64,000 nucleotides of DNA, taken from Paraburkholderia sp. BL23I1N1 (lineage in GTDB: Bacteria > Pseudomonadota > Gammaproteobacteria > Burkholderiales > Burkholderiaceae). Positions 26,851 to 36,359 of this stretch are shown one piece after another. The notes below the pieces were generated by a model. It was not told where the DNA came from, made no database searches, and saw nothing but the letters and a program-made list of their open reading frames with translations. The stretch covers positions 1,116,001 through 1,180,000 of the forward strand of contig NZ_RAPV01000001.1 of the NCBI RefSeq assembly GCF_003610295.1. Direction: 5' to 3'. The translations under genes and the position numbers were made by a program. Each line of letters starts with the position of its first letter. The stretch's first letter is position 1.

Positions 26851-27654
26851 ATGGCGCCGTCACTTACCCCGGAATTGTTTGAAACGATTGTCTATGAAAC
26901 GAAAGGTGCTGTGGCATACGTCACGCTGAATCGCCCCAAGGTTCTCAATGCATTGAACCAGCGAGCCATCGGCGAATTGAGGGCAGCGTTCGAAACCGCT
27001 CGGGATGATACTCAGGTCAGCGGCGTCATCATCACGGGCGCGGGCGATCGCGCGTTTATCGCGGGAGCGGATATCGCCGAACTGGCCAGCGCGACGCCCG
27101 TCGAGGCCGAGCAGCACACACGTGACGGGCAGGCTTTGCTCAACCTCGTCGAAAGCCTCGGCAAGCCCGTCATTGCGGCGGTCAACGGTCTTGCACTTGG
27201 CGGTGGATGCGAGACCGCATTGGCCTGCACGATCCGACTTGCAGCATCAACCGCGAAATTCGGGCAACCCGAAATCAAACTCGGCCTCATTCCGGGCTTT
27301 GGCGGAACACAGCGTCTTGCGCGCCTTGTCGGCAAGGGAATCGCGCTGCAGCTCATTCTCACCGGCGAGATGATCACCGCCGAAGAAGCGCTTCGTATCG
27401 GCCTTGTTAACGAAATCGTCGAGCCGTCGAAGCTTCTCGCGCGTGCAGAAGAAATTCTCGCGCAGATCGCCGTGAATGCACCCCTCGCGGTGCGCTATGC
27501 CATTGCGGCCGTCAATCGCGGACTCGACGGCTCGCTGTTTGAGGGACTCGCCCTCGAAGGAGCCTTGTTTGCGCTGTGCGCATCCACTGAAGACAAGACG
27601 GAAGGCACGAAAGCATTCCTCGAAAAACGGCCACCAAAGTTCACCGGCCGATGA
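26851..27654 (+). CDS. Enoyl-CoA hydratase/isomerase family protein (crotonase)
   Basis: The 267-residue protein has the crotonase oxyanion-hole segments IAGADIAEL and NGLALGGGCETALAC, and the second catalytic Glu in GQPEIKLGLIPGFGGTQRLA. Both Glu residues needed for hydratase chemistry are present, so it probably adds water to a trans-2-enoyl-CoA. The start is the ATG at 26851 with GGAG upstream; a GTG four codons earlier is in frame. It leads a same-strand set of five CoA-related genes. The substrate chain cannot be read from sequence. Confidence 0.9.
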   Translation: MAPSLTPELFETIVYETKGAVAYVTLNRPKVLNALNQRAIGELRAAFETARDDTQVSGVIITGAGDRAFIAGADIAELASATPVEAEQHTRDGQALLNLVESLGKPVIAAVNGLALGGGCETALACTIRLAASTAKFGQPEIKLGLIPGFGGTQRLARLVGKGIALQLILTGEMITAEEALRIGLVNEIVEPSKLLARAEEILAQIAVNAPLAVRYAIAAVNRGLDGSLFEGLALEGALFALCASTEDKTEGTKAFLEKRPPKFTGR

Positions 27655-27745
27655 ATAGCGACTGTCCATACGACCGTCGTTACTGTTTTAAATACAGCGC
27701 GTAACCAACGCGACTAGGTTAGTCCTAATTCATGGAGATGACTAG

Positions 27746-28975
27746 ATGACTACCGGCAACCACGTCTTCTCGGATCTGAAAGTACTCGATCTGGCAAGCT
27801 ATATTGCGGGCCCGGCTGCGGCGACGATCCTTGCCGATTTTGGCGCCGACGTCATCAAGGTGGAGCCCCCCGGTACGGGTGACGTCTATCGTTTTTTTTC
27901 AGCGATGCCGCCGAATCCAACCAGCGACGTCAACTACGCGTGGCAACTGACGAACCGCAACAAGCGCAGCATTGCCATCGATCTGAAGTCTCCCCAGGCG
28001 AAAGAAGTGATGCAGCGCCTTGTGCGCTGGGCCGATGTTGTCGTCGTCAATTTTCCTCCTCGCGTGAAGGCTTCTCTGGGCGTCACTTATGAAGATCTCT
28101 CGCCGCTGAACGAGAAGATGATCTACGCGGATATTACAGGGTACGGTTCCGAGGGGCCGGAGGCTGATACACCAGGGTTCGATGTGACCGCCTATTGGGC
28201 ACGCTCGGGCCTGATGGAAGTGACGCACGATGCCGGAAGCCCGCCGACGCTTCCGATACCCGGCATCGGCGACCACGCGACTGCGACAACGCTCTATGCG
28301 GCGATCGTCACAGCGCTTTATGTGCGCGCGACGACGGGCAAGGGCAGCCACGTCTCGACTTCGCTGATCGCAAACGGTATCTGGGCCGCGGCAGCGTGGG
28401 TCGAAGGCGGCCTCAATGGCGGCCATTTCTTCGCGCAACATAACCGTAAGTCTCCACCCAATGCGCTGCTCAATCCGTACCAGACGTCGGACAATCGTTG
28501 GATTCTGCTTGTCGCTGCGCAGCGCAAGGACTGGCCCGGCTTCGTGAAGACGATCGGCAGGCCCGAGCTACTCGAAGATCCGCGTTTCACCGACGACAAG
28601 CGCACGGCCAATGCTGCACAGCTGGTTGAGATTCTTGATCCGCTGTTTGCGAGCCAACCGCTTTCCCACTGGAAAGAAGTGCTGACGGCAGGTCGCGTGA
28701 TTTTCGGCGTCGTGCAGATCGCGCAAGAGATCATCAACGATCCTCAACTGTCGGCCAACGGCATCGTCGTGCCGCTCGAAATTGCCGACAGAGCCGGCGC
28801 CCGTACCGTCAGCAGCCCCATTCAGATCCATGGTGCACCGAAGGTCAAGCCCTCGGTCGCGCCCCGGCTCGGCGAACACGGTGCGGTAATCCTGAAGGAA
28901 CTGGGATTCGACGACGGCGATATTGCACGACTGAGCGATGGCGGCGCCGTCGCCCGCTTCGAAGACAAATCATGA
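27746..28975 (+). CDS. CaiB/BaiF-family class III CoA-transferase
   Basis: At 409 residues this has the family length and signatures: LKVLDLASYIAGPAAATILA near the N-terminus, GADVIKVEPPGTGD, and the catalytic Asp176 in PGIGDHATA, placed like Asp169 of formyl-CoA transferase. Such enzymes move CoA between carboxylic acids through an aspartyl-CoA intermediate and include carnitine, succinate and glutarate CoA-transferases. It is 91 bp after the crotonase gene, and the gap contains a small dyad GACTA-GGT-TAGTC. It would activate the acid degraded by this cluster. Confidence 0.92.
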   Translation: MTTGNHVFSDLKVLDLASYIAGPAAATILADFGADVIKVEPPGTGDVYRFFSAMPPNPTSDVNYAWQLTNRNKRSIAIDLKSPQAKEVMQRLVRWADVVVVNFPPRVKASLGVTYEDLSPLNEKMIYADITGYGSEGPEADTPGFDVTAYWARSGLMEVTHDAGSPPTLPIPGIGDHATATTLYAAIVTALYVRATTGKGSHVSTSLIANGIWAAAAWVEGGLNGGHFFAQHNRKSPPNALLNPYQTSDNRWILLVAAQRKDWPGFVKTIGRPELLEDPRFTDDKRTANAAQLVEILDPLFASQPLSHWKEVLTAGRVIFGVVQIAQEIINDPQLSANGIVVPLEIADRAGARTVSSPIQIHGAPKVKPSVAPRLGEHGAVILKELGFDDGDIARLSDGGAVARFEDKS

Positions 28976-29056
28976 GGTAACGCATCCAGGCGTCGGACCA
29001 GGCAAACCGCCGCCCGGCTTCGCATACGTCGCGCAGCAGCACACATGGAGATGCAC

Positions 29057-29794
29057 ATGACTGAAGACGAAGTACGCTCGACCGCCTACACCATGCCGTT
29101 GACGAGTCCCGCCTATCCTAAAGGTCCGTTCCGGTTCGTCAACCGCGAATTCGTGATCATCACCTATCGCACCGATCCGGAAGCGCTTGCGCGCGTGGTG
29201 CCGGCGCCGCTGAAGCCGACCGAGCCGATTGTGAAATACGAATTCATCAACATGCCCGACTCGAGCGGACTCGGCTCGTACACCGAATCCGGCCAGGTCA
29301 TTCCCGTAACGTTCAATGGCGTGGCGGGCGGGTTCACGCACGCGATGTATCTCGACAGCGAAGCGGGCATTGCCTCCGGCCGCGAATTGCTGGGTTTTCC
29401 AAAGGTGTTGGCGCAACCGAAGCTCGAGGTGCGCAAGGACGCCCTGGTCGGCACGCTCGACTATAACGGCGTACGCGTCGCCACCGCGACGATGGCCTAC
29501 AAGTACACCGAGCTCGATCTCGCCGGCGTCAGGAAGTCGCTCGAAACGCCAGGCTTTTTGCTGAAGATCCTGCCGAATGTGGACGGCACCGCGCGGGTCT
29601 GCGAGATCGTCAAATACCACGTCGACGATCTGACAGTGAAGGGTGCCTGGTCGGGACCCGCGTCCCTGGAGCTGCATCCACACTGCTTTGCACCCGTCGC
29701 GAAACTTCCCGTTCTCGAGGTGCTGTCAGCTGTCCATATCCTGACGGATCTGTCTCTCGGGAATGCCGAGGTCGTCTACAACTACCTTGCGTAG
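29057..29794 (+). CDS. adc: Acetoacetate decarboxylase family protein
   Basis: The 245-residue protein matches acetoacetate decarboxylase over its length ([50 protein letters not shown]). Lys116 in LGFPK is the Schiff-base residue, and the preceding Glu in GRELLGFPK lies where a catalytic Glu is known. The enzyme removes CO2 from acetoacetate to give acetone, and relatives act on other beta-keto acids. The start at 29057 has GGAG eight bases upstream. Its place among beta-oxidation-like genes suggests it decarboxylates the beta-keto acid formed by the pathway. Confidence 0.9.
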   Translation: MTEDEVRSTAYTMPLTSPAYPKGPFRFVNREFVIITYRTDPEALARVVPAPLKPTEPIVKYEFINMPDSSGLGSYTESGQVIPVTFNGVAGGFTHAMYLDSEAGIASGRELLGFPKVLAQPKLEVRKDALVGTLDYNGVRVATATMAYKYTELDLAGVRKSLETPGFLLKILPNVDGTARVCEIVKYHVDDLTVKGAWSGPASLELHPHCFAPVAKLPVLEVLSAVHILTDLSLGNAEVVYNYLA

Positions 29795-29825
29795 ACGTTG
29801 TCCAGTTCCACTGTGCGAGATCGCC

Positions 29826-31031
29826 ATGCCCGAGACGAAGACTTCCCAATTGTCGCTGCCTGAACCCGACAGCGACTTCTATCAGATCCACGACATTCTG
29901 AGCGAGGAAGAGCAGGCCATCCTCAAGAGGGTGCGCCATTTCATGGAAACGAGCGTTGCTCCCGTCATCAACCAGTACTGGGCCGAGGACCGGTTTCCGT
30001 TCGAACTGATTCCCGGTATCCGCGAGCTGAACATTGTCGGTATCGGCTTCGAGGGCTACGACTGCCCCGGAGGCAGCACCTTGCTCGACGGCTTCATCGC
30101 AATGGAACTGGCGCGCGTCGATGCATCGATCGCGACGTTCTACGGTGTGCATAGCGGCCTTGCGATGGGCTCGATTTACCTGGGCGGATCGGAAGAGCAG
30201 AAACAGAAGTGGCTGCCACCGATGGCGCGGATGGAGAAGATCGGCTGCTTTGGGTTGACCGAGCCGCTGGTCGGATCCGGTAGCGGAGGCGGCCTGCTGA
30301 CGACGGCCAAACGCGAAGGCGATACATGGATCCTCAACGGCCAGAAGCGCTGGATCGGCAATTCGCCGTGGTGCGACGTGTCGATCATCTGGGCGCGTGA
30401 CGTCACGGATAATCAGGTGAAGGGCTTTATCGTCGAGAACAAGACCACGCCGGGATTTTCCGTCGAGAAGATCGAGCGCAAGGTTGCGCTGCGTGTGGTG
30501 CAGAACGGCGTCATCACAATGGATAACTGCCGCGTGCCCGAAGAAAACCGCCTGCGGGGCGATCTGACGTTCCGCGACACCGCGCGCGTGCTCCGCCTGA
30601 CCCGGCAGTATGTCGCGTGGGAATCGGTCGGTTGCAGCATGGGCGCGTACGAACATGCGCTGAAGTATGCGCAGACGCGCGAGCAGTTCGGTAAACCGAT
30701 TGCGTCTTTCCAGATGATCCAGGATCACCTCGCGAAGATGCTGGGAAACATCACCGCGTCGCAGTGCATGGTCGTGCGGCTGGCGCAGTTGCAGGACCAG
30801 GGCAAGCTCAAGGACCATCATGCGTCGCTTGCCAAGGCCTTCTGCACGGTACGCATGCGCGAAACGGTAGCGTCGGCTCGGGAGATTCTGGGTGGCAACG
30901 GTATTGTGCTCGACTACAACGTCGCCCGCTTCTTTGCCGATTCCGAAGCGCTCTACTCCTATGAAGGCACGCGCGAGATGAATTCGTTGATTGTCGGCAA
31001 GGCGGTCAGCGGCTTCAGTGCGTTTGTTTAA
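29826..31031 (+). CDS. Acyl-CoA dehydrogenase (glutaryl-CoA dehydrogenase-like group)
   Basis: The 401-residue flavoprotein has the acyl-CoA dehydrogenase regions: GCFGLTEPLVGSGSGGGLLT near the FAD/substrate site, WILNGQKRWIGNSPWCDVSI, RQYVAWESVGCSMGAYEHAL and a catalytic Glu380 in YSYEGTREMNSLIVGKAVSG. The YEGT motif and GKAVSG ending resemble the glutaryl-CoA dehydrogenase/ACX4 group more than fatty-acid enzymes. It oxidises a short acyl-CoA to an enoyl-CoA, passing electrons to ETF. I chose the ATG at 29826, after the previous gene's stop. It is 31 bp from adc. Confidence 0.92.
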   Translation: MPETKTSQLSLPEPDSDFYQIHDILSEEEQAILKRVRHFMETSVAPVINQYWAEDRFPFELIPGIRELNIVGIGFEGYDCPGGSTLLDGFIAMELARVDASIATFYGVHSGLAMGSIYLGGSEEQKQKWLPPMARMEKIGCFGLTEPLVGSGSGGGLLTTAKREGDTWILNGQKRWIGNSPWCDVSIIWARDVTDNQVKGFIVENKTTPGFSVEKIERKVALRVVQNGVITMDNCRVPEENRLRGDLTFRDTARVLRLTRQYVAWESVGCSMGAYEHALKYAQTREQFGKPIASFQMIQDHLAKMLGNITASQCMVVRLAQLQDQGKLKDHHASLAKAFCTVRMRETVASAREILGGNGIVLDYNVARFFADSEALYSYEGTREMNSLIVGKAVSGFSAFV

Positions 31032-31052
31032 AATTACCGGAGTTCATCTGTC

Positions 31053-31988
31053 ATGGCCAAGCCAATCAAACGCGTCACGATCATTGGGACGGGCGTTATC
31101 GGCGCGAGCTGGGCTGCGCTGTTCCTTGCGAAAGGGCTGGAGGTGGTCGCTACCGACATCGCCCTCGACGCAAAGAAAAAGCTCGACGATTTCATCTCGG
31201 CCGCCTGGCCTGCATTGGAGCATCTGGGCCTCGCACCGGGAGCTGCGCCGTCGAAGCTGGAATTCACTGACAACCTCGATGCCGCCATCGCCGGCAGCGA
31301 TCTGGTTCAGGAAAACGGCCCGGAGCGAATCGACTTCAAGAAAGATCTCTACCGGCGTCTCGATGAGGCCTTGGCGCCGGACGCAATCATTGCATCGAGT
31401 TCGTCGGGCTTGACGATGAGCGAGATTCAGTCGGCCTGCCCGAACCACCCTGAGCGGTGCGTGATCGGTCATCCGTTTAATCCGCCGCATCTCATTCCGC
31501 TTGTCGAGATTGTCGGCGGTGCGAAGACGTCGGAAGAGACGATAGAGCGCGTCAGCGCGTTCTATCGCGGCCTGGGCAAGAGGACGATACGCCTGCACAA
31601 GGAGGTGCCGGGCCATGTCGCCAATCGTCTGCAGGCGGCGCTCTTCCGCGAGGTGGTCCACCTGATCGCGGAGGGTGTGGTCAGCGTGGCCGACGCCGAT
31701 GCCGCCGTTTCGTGGGGCCCTGGCTTGCGCTGGGGGATCATGGGGCCGAGTCTTCTGTATCACCTCGGCGGCGGTCAGGGTGGCATCGAGCATTTCTTCG
31801 ATCAGTTCACCGGCCCGTTGACGGCATGGTGGCATGTGCTCGGTACGCCGGAGCTGACGCCTGACGTTCGCGCGACCATCATCAAGGGGGTGCATGAGGA
31901 GATCCAGTCACGCTCCTTACAGGAGGACCTTGCGACGTATCGCGACGAGGTTCTGATGGGCCTGCTGCGTCTGCGAGGAAAGGAATGA
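31053..31988 (+). CDS. 3-hydroxyacyl-CoA dehydrogenase family protein (carnitine dehydrogenase/lambda-crystallin-like)
   Basis: The 311-residue protein has an NAD-binding GTGVIGASWA motif at its N-terminus, the catalytic His in GHPFNPPHLIPLVEIVGG, and QENGPERIDFKK. Its single C-terminal domain with WGPGLRWGIMGP is shared with L-carnitine 3-dehydrogenase and lambda-crystallin/L-gulonate dehydrogenase rather than with the two-domain fatty-acid enzyme. It oxidises a 3-hydroxy group, and the substrate may be a free 3-hydroxy acid. It is the last gene of the five-gene cluster, 21 bp after the acyl-CoA dehydrogenase. Confidence 0.88.
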   Translation: MAKPIKRVTIIGTGVIGASWAALFLAKGLEVVATDIALDAKKKLDDFISAAWPALEHLGLAPGAAPSKLEFTDNLDAAIAGSDLVQENGPERIDFKKDLYRRLDEALAPDAIIASSSSGLTMSEIQSACPNHPERCVIGHPFNPPHLIPLVEIVGGAKTSEETIERVSAFYRGLGKRTIRLHKEVPGHVANRLQAALFREVVHLIAEGVVSVADADAAVSWGPGLRWGIMGPSLLYHLGGGQGGIEHFFDQFTGPLTAWWHVLGTPELTPDVRATIIKGVHEEIQSRSLQEDLATYRDEVLMGLLRLRGKE

Positions 31989-32115
31989 CGCTATCCGCCA
32001 CAAGCGCGGCGTGTCCAGAGACTCCTGACTATGGGCAACTGATCCAAAAGACGAGCGCGATTATCTGGCATTGGGTTCGCTTTTAGCTCGATCAGAATAT
32101 CTATCCGAGGTAACG

Positions 32116-32916
32116 ATGTGGATCTTCCGTGTCGATGAGCCGCGTCTCGGGGGCATCCGCATTCGTGAATGGCGCCGCCGCGCGCGCCATACCGTCGGTC
32201 TGCTTGTTCTGCTGCTGGGCGGCGCCGCTGTTGGGCTGGTCCTGCTCGATCAGTCCGATGCCTCCTTTCCCGACAAAGTGTTTGCGGCCCTCTGGGATGG
32301 GGTCAATCTCGTCTCGACACTCGGTGACTTTACCGAGTTCAATCAGCCTCAAAAGATCTTCATGCTGGTGGCCATGTTCGCGGCGCTGGTGGTCGGCGGG
32401 TTCGCGGTTTCGAGGCTCACCGGCATGCTGTCGGGCGACGATGTGATGGCTTATCGGGAGAACAGGGTTATGGAACGCAAGCTCGAACATCTTGCCAATC
32501 ACATTGTGCTGGTTGGATTTCATTCGCTGGGTGAACTGGTTGCAGACCGCTTGCGCGAAACCGGACAGACGGTGCTCGTGCTCGTGGGCGATCAGGATCA
32601 GGCCGACCGGGCGGCAGATCGCGGCCATATGGTCGTGCTCGGGGCGCCGGGCGTTTTCGACGACGTGCTCAAGGGCGCGCGGCTGGATAGCGCCAAAGCG
32701 CTGGTCGTGACAACGCCCGACAGCAATAACAATCTGGCGATCACCTTGCTGGCGCATTCGCTGAATGCCTCGCTTACGATCGTAGTGCCCGGCGAAAATC
32801 CCTTGAGAAAGGGGCTGTTCGAGAGCGCGGGGGCATCCGGCGTGGTTATCGTCGATGAGATCGTGGCGAATGCGCTGGTCGGCAAGCTCACAACCCGGGT
32901 GGAGGAAACACCATGA
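32116..32916 (+). CDS. RCK/TrkA-N domain cation channel with a non-canonical filter
   Basis: The 266-residue protein has two membrane helices (HTVGLLVLLLGGAAVGLVLL, about 25-44; IFMLVAMFAALVVGGFAVSR, about 81-100) with a pore-helix segment between them, then a TrkA-N/RCK Rossmann domain starting near residue 127 (HIVLVGFHSLGELVADRLRE). This is the layout of two-helix potassium channels such as MthK, but the filter position reads STLGDF (67-72) in place of TVGYGD, so potassium selectivity is doubtful. The start has GAGG upstream at 32116. Its stop overlaps the next gene's start by 4 bp, so the two are coupled. Confidence 0.8.
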   Translation: MWIFRVDEPRLGGIRIREWRRRARHTVGLLVLLLGGAAVGLVLLDQSDASFPDKVFAALWDGVNLVSTLGDFTEFNQPQKIFMLVAMFAALVVGGFAVSRLTGMLSGDDVMAYRENRVMERKLEHLANHIVLVGFHSLGELVADRLRETGQTVLVLVGDQDQADRAADRGHMVVLGAPGVFDDVLKGARLDSAKALVVTTPDSNNNLAITLLAHSLNASLTIVVPGENPLRKGLFESAGASGVVIVDEIVANALVGKLTTRVEETP

Positions 32917-34646
32917 AACCAGCGGTTTCCACGGATTCTCATCTGCATCGCATGCCGTTCCTGCAGGGACTTCTGCCTATCAATTCCGCGCAACTGCCGC
33001 ACGACATCATTGCCGGGATCACGCTGGCGGCCCTGGGCATCCCAGAGGTGATGGGGTACACGAAGATTTCCGGCACGCCCACCGTCACTGGCCTCTACAC
33101 GATCTTGCTGCCGCTGATCGCATTTGCGATCTTTGGTGCGTCGCGTCAACTGGTGGTCGCGGCGGACTCCGCGACAGCCGCCATCCTTGCGGGTACGTTG
33201 ACGGCCATCGCCGCATTGGGCAGCAAGGAATACGTTGGCCTCACAAGCACTGTGGCCCTGACGGTTGCCGGGATGCTTGTGATTGCGCGTGTCTTTCGTC
33301 TGGGCTTTCTGGCCGACTTTCTTTCCCGCAGCGCGCTGATCGGCTTCCTGACAGGCGTGGGGGTACAGGTCGCGGCGGGCGAACTCGCCGGGCTGATCGG
33401 GCTCGCGAAGCAAGGGCATGGCCCGATCATGCAGGTGATGTCCGTGTTTCAGCGCGTCGCCGAGGCGAATTACCCGACCACAGTGCTGTCCTTTGCTGTT
33501 CTCGCGGTGATCCTCGGTTGCAAGCGTCTGGCGCCGCGCGCACCGGGTGCGCTGATCGCCGTGATCGGTTCCATCGTGGCGAGCGCGGTGTTCAAATTCG
33601 CCGGGCATGGCATTGCGGTAACGGGCGAAGTGCCCGGCGGACTTCCGTCGCTGTTCCTGCCGCCGCTGCATATGAACGAGGTCAACCAGGTACTGACGAC
33701 GGCTGCATCCTGCTTCATCGTCATCATTGCGCAGAGCGCGGCGACTGCGCGCGCGTATGCCAACCGGTATAACGAGAAGGGCGACGACAACGCCGACATC
33801 ATCGGCCTCGCAGCCGCGAACGCGGCGGCTGCGTTCACAGGCACCTTCGTCGTGAACGGCAGTCCGACCAAGACCGAGATGGTCGACGATGCGGGTGGTC
33901 GCACCCAGGTCACCCATCTGACGACGGCCGTCATCGTGCTCATGGTGCTGCTATTCCTCACAGGGCCGCTCAGTCTTCTGCCTGCCGCCGTGCTGTCGGC
34001 CATCGTCTTCATGATCGGCGTGAAGCTGATCGACCTGAAGGGCATGGTCGAACTCTATCGCATGCAGAAGGACGAATTCGTCGTCGGGTTGCTCACGGCG
34101 TGCGTGGTCGTGTTTGTCGATGTGATGCACGGCATTCTCGCTGCCGTTATCCTATCGATGATCGCGCATGCGCGGCATAGCTACCGGCTGCGCACGCGTG
34201 TGTTGACGCGCAGCCCCGCCGGCCGTTGGCTCGACCATCCGGTCGCGCCGAATGTGCTCGCGGCGCCGGGCATCGTCGTCTACCGGTTCGAAGCGGACCT
34301 GTTCTATGCGAACGCCGGCCGCTTCACGGAAGAAGTGCTAAAGCTGGTCAACGAGGCCAGTTCGCCATTGCGCTGGATGGTGATCGACGCGTCGGAGATC
34401 AACAATATCGACTACACCGCGGGCAAAACGTTGGTCCAGTTAGGTACGGAACTCGACCGGCGTGGCGTGGGAGTCGCAGCGGTCGCACTTCCGACGGGGG
34501 TGCGGCATGAGATCGAACGGTATAAGGCACTGCGCGCAAAAGGCGCGCATCGCGAGATCTTTGCGACGGTGGATGCCGCGATCGACGCACTACGCGATCT
34601 TTCGCCATCCTTACCCGCGCCTTCGCCGGACGCCATGCCGGAATGA
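32913..34646 (+). CDS. SulP-family anion transporter with STAS domain
   Basis: The 577-residue protein begins HDIIAGITLAALGIPEVMGY, the SulP signature region. It has about 10-12 membrane helices (for example LVVAADSATAAILAGTLTAI) and a NGSPTKTEMVDDAGGRTQ loop, then a C-terminal STAS domain from about residue 450 (FEADLFYANAGRFTEEVLKL; VIDASEINNIDYTAGKTLVQ). SulP proteins carry sulfate, bicarbonate, dicarboxylates or other anions. In this one the usual PQ/PEG of the early helix reads IPEVMGY. It overlaps the channel gene before it and is followed closely by a DUF2252 gene. The substrate is not clear. Confidence 0.92.
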   Translation: MKPAVSTDSHLHRMPFLQGLLPINSAQLPHDIIAGITLAALGIPEVMGYTKISGTPTVTGLYTILLPLIAFAIFGASRQLVVAADSATAAILAGTLTAIAALGSKEYVGLTSTVALTVAGMLVIARVFRLGFLADFLSRSALIGFLTGVGVQVAAGELAGLIGLAKQGHGPIMQVMSVFQRVAEANYPTTVLSFAVLAVILGCKRLAPRAPGALIAVIGSIVASAVFKFAGHGIAVTGEVPGGLPSLFLPPLHMNEVNQVLTTAASCFIVIIAQSAATARAYANRYNEKGDDNADIIGLAAANAAAAFTGTFVVNGSPTKTEMVDDAGGRTQVTHLTTAVIVLMVLLFLTGPLSLLPAAVLSAIVFMIGVKLIDLKGMVELYRMQKDEFVVGLLTACVVVFVDVMHGILAAVILSMIAHARHSYRLRTRVLTRSPAGRWLDHPVAPNVLAAPGIVVYRFEADLFYANAGRFTEEVLKLVNEASSPLRWMVIDASEINNIDYTAGKTLVQLGTELDRRGVGVAAVALPTGVRHEIERYKALRAKGAHREIFATVDAAIDALRDLSPSLPAPSPDAMPE

Positions 34647-34702
34647 AGCACAGCGAAATGAAGCAAAGCCGCTTTCACGATGAACTGAACAAGGGGGGGA
34701 AC

Positions 34703-36157
34703 ATGCCTGAATCCGCTGCCCCGAAGCGCAACGAACCTGCTGCGGAACCCACTGATCCAAAGATATTGGCGGCGCAAGAAGACCCGTCCACGCTGTTTGC
34801 GGGACGTGCCACGTTGGCGTCGCGCATCGCGCAGGGCAAGGCGGCGCGCAGCAAGGTGCCGCGCGCGAAGCTGGCGGACTGCAAGATCGAGGATCGTGAT
34901 CCCATCGCGCTGCTCGACGCGTCTAACGCGGGCCGGGTGACAGAGCTGATACCCATTCGTTACGGGCGTATGGTCGCGAGTCCATTCGCGTTCTATCGCG
35001 GCGCGGCGCCGCTGATGGCATACGACCTGTCGAAGCTGCCGCATTCCGATCTGATCGTGCAACTGGGCGGCGATGCGCATCTGGCCAATTTCGGACTGTT
35101 CGCGAGCCCGGAGCGGCGCGTTCTTTTCGGACCCAACGACTTCGACGAAACACTGCCCGGACCCTTTGACTGGGATGTGCGCAGGCTGGCTACATCGTTC
35201 GTGATTGCAGCGCGCGAACGCGGACTGGCGACGCGTGACCAGCGCAGCGTGGTGCGTCGGCTATGCGAGACGTTCCGGCAACAGATCGCCGGGTTCAGCC
35301 GGATGGACACGCTCGACGTCTGGTACTACCAGTTCACGGCAGCGAGCATGCTGGCCATTGCCGATTCGTTGGAGGAGAGACAAAAAGAAGTGGCCGTCAT
35401 CGACAAGGCGAAGCAGCAGTCGTCGCGTTCCGTGACGGCTCATGCAACCGAGATCGTCAACGGCCGGCTGCGCATCAAGGACGTGCCGCCGCTCGTGTAT
35501 CACATCCCGTTGGAGAGCCCGCACGATCACAAACAGTACGATGCGTTGGTCAGGCGTTTCTTCGCCGACTACCGGTTGACGCTCCCCGATGACAGGCGCG
35601 CGCTATTCGATCGCTATGAACTGGTCGATGTCGCCATTCGCGTTGTGGGCATTGGGTCAGTGGGGACGCGCTGCTACGAGGCACTCTTCATGGCCGATGG
35701 GGAGTGCCCATTGTTCCTTCAACTCAAGGAGGCGCGGCCTTCCGTACTGGAGGGTTATTTGCCGCCGAGCCGGTTTCCGAATCACGGCCAGCGCGTGGTG
35801 AACGGACAGCGTCTGCTGCAATCGGCCAGCGACATATTTCTCGGATGGTCGAAGATGCGCCACACGGGCAACGACTTCTACGTGCGGCAATTGCGCGACA
35901 TGAAGGGTGCGTTCGACTTCACTACGTTCGACGCTGAAGATCTCGGCGAATATGCGGTTTCCTGCGCTCACGCGCTCGCCCATTCGATGGCGAAAGCGGG
36001 GGACCCCGCGTTGCTCAGCGGATATGTTGGGAAGTCGAGTGCATTCGACGAGGCCATCGAGCAATTCGCGCTCGCTTACGCAGAACAGAATGAAGCAGAC
36101 TGGACGGTTTTAAAAGCAGCAGTCAAGTCGGGACAAGTTCAGGTCATTCATGAATAA
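34703..36157 (+). CDS. DUF2252 domain protein
   Basis: The product of about 484 residues shows the DUF2252 signatures RYGRMVASPFAFYRGAAPLM, GDAHLANFGLFASPERR, NDFDETLPGPFDWDVRRLAT and, late in the chain, GHTGND-like YVRQLRDMKGAFD. The GDAHLxNFG and NDFDE motifs resemble the catalytic and metal loops of aminoglycoside phosphotransferase-like kinases, so a kinase-like fold is plausible, but the function is unknown. The start at 34703 has a strong AAGGGGGG site; an upstream ATG at 34643 overlaps the SulP stop. It is the third gene of the channel-SulP operon. Confidence 0.88.
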   Translation: MPESAAPKRNEPAAEPTDPKILAAQEDPSTLFAGRATLASRIAQGKAARSKVPRAKLADCKIEDRDPIALLDASNAGRVTELIPIRYGRMVASPFAFYRGAAPLMAYDLSKLPHSDLIVQLGGDAHLANFGLFASPERRVLFGPNDFDETLPGPFDWDVRRLATSFVIAARERGLATRDQRSVVRRLCETFRQQIAGFSRMDTLDVWYYQFTAASMLAIADSLEERQKEVAVIDKAKQQSSRSVTAHATEIVNGRLRIKDVPPLVYHIPLESPHDHKQYDALVRRFFADYRLTLPDDRRALFDRYELVDVAIRVVGIGSVGTRCYEALFMADGECPLFLQLKEARPSVLEGYLPPSRFPNHGQRVVNGQRLLQSASDIFLGWSKMRHTGNDFYVRQLRDMKGAFDFTTFDAEDLGEYAVSCAHALAHSMAKAGDPALLSGYVGKSSAFDEAIEQFALAYAEQNEADWTVLKAAVKSGQVQVIHE

Positions 36158-36359
36158 GCGCTGGCTGAGCATTCGCGCCGATCCACGTGACGTAGATGCT
36201 GCGCGCCGACACAAGCCATTTCTCTGCGAAAGCTGACTGGTACGGGCACATCGCGCGATGTCTCCTCGCTTTGCGTTTCTGGCGACAGCGGGGCAAATTA
36301 GCTCGGAACGCACACAGGGTGATTCGAACCCCAACGATGCAAACGATTTTGGAGATCAC

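Noticed and set aside
27690..27705. CTGT...ACAG near the CoA-transferase gene, considered as a LexA box
   Set aside because: The spacer is 7 bases, not the 8 of LexA sites, and no SOS gene follows.
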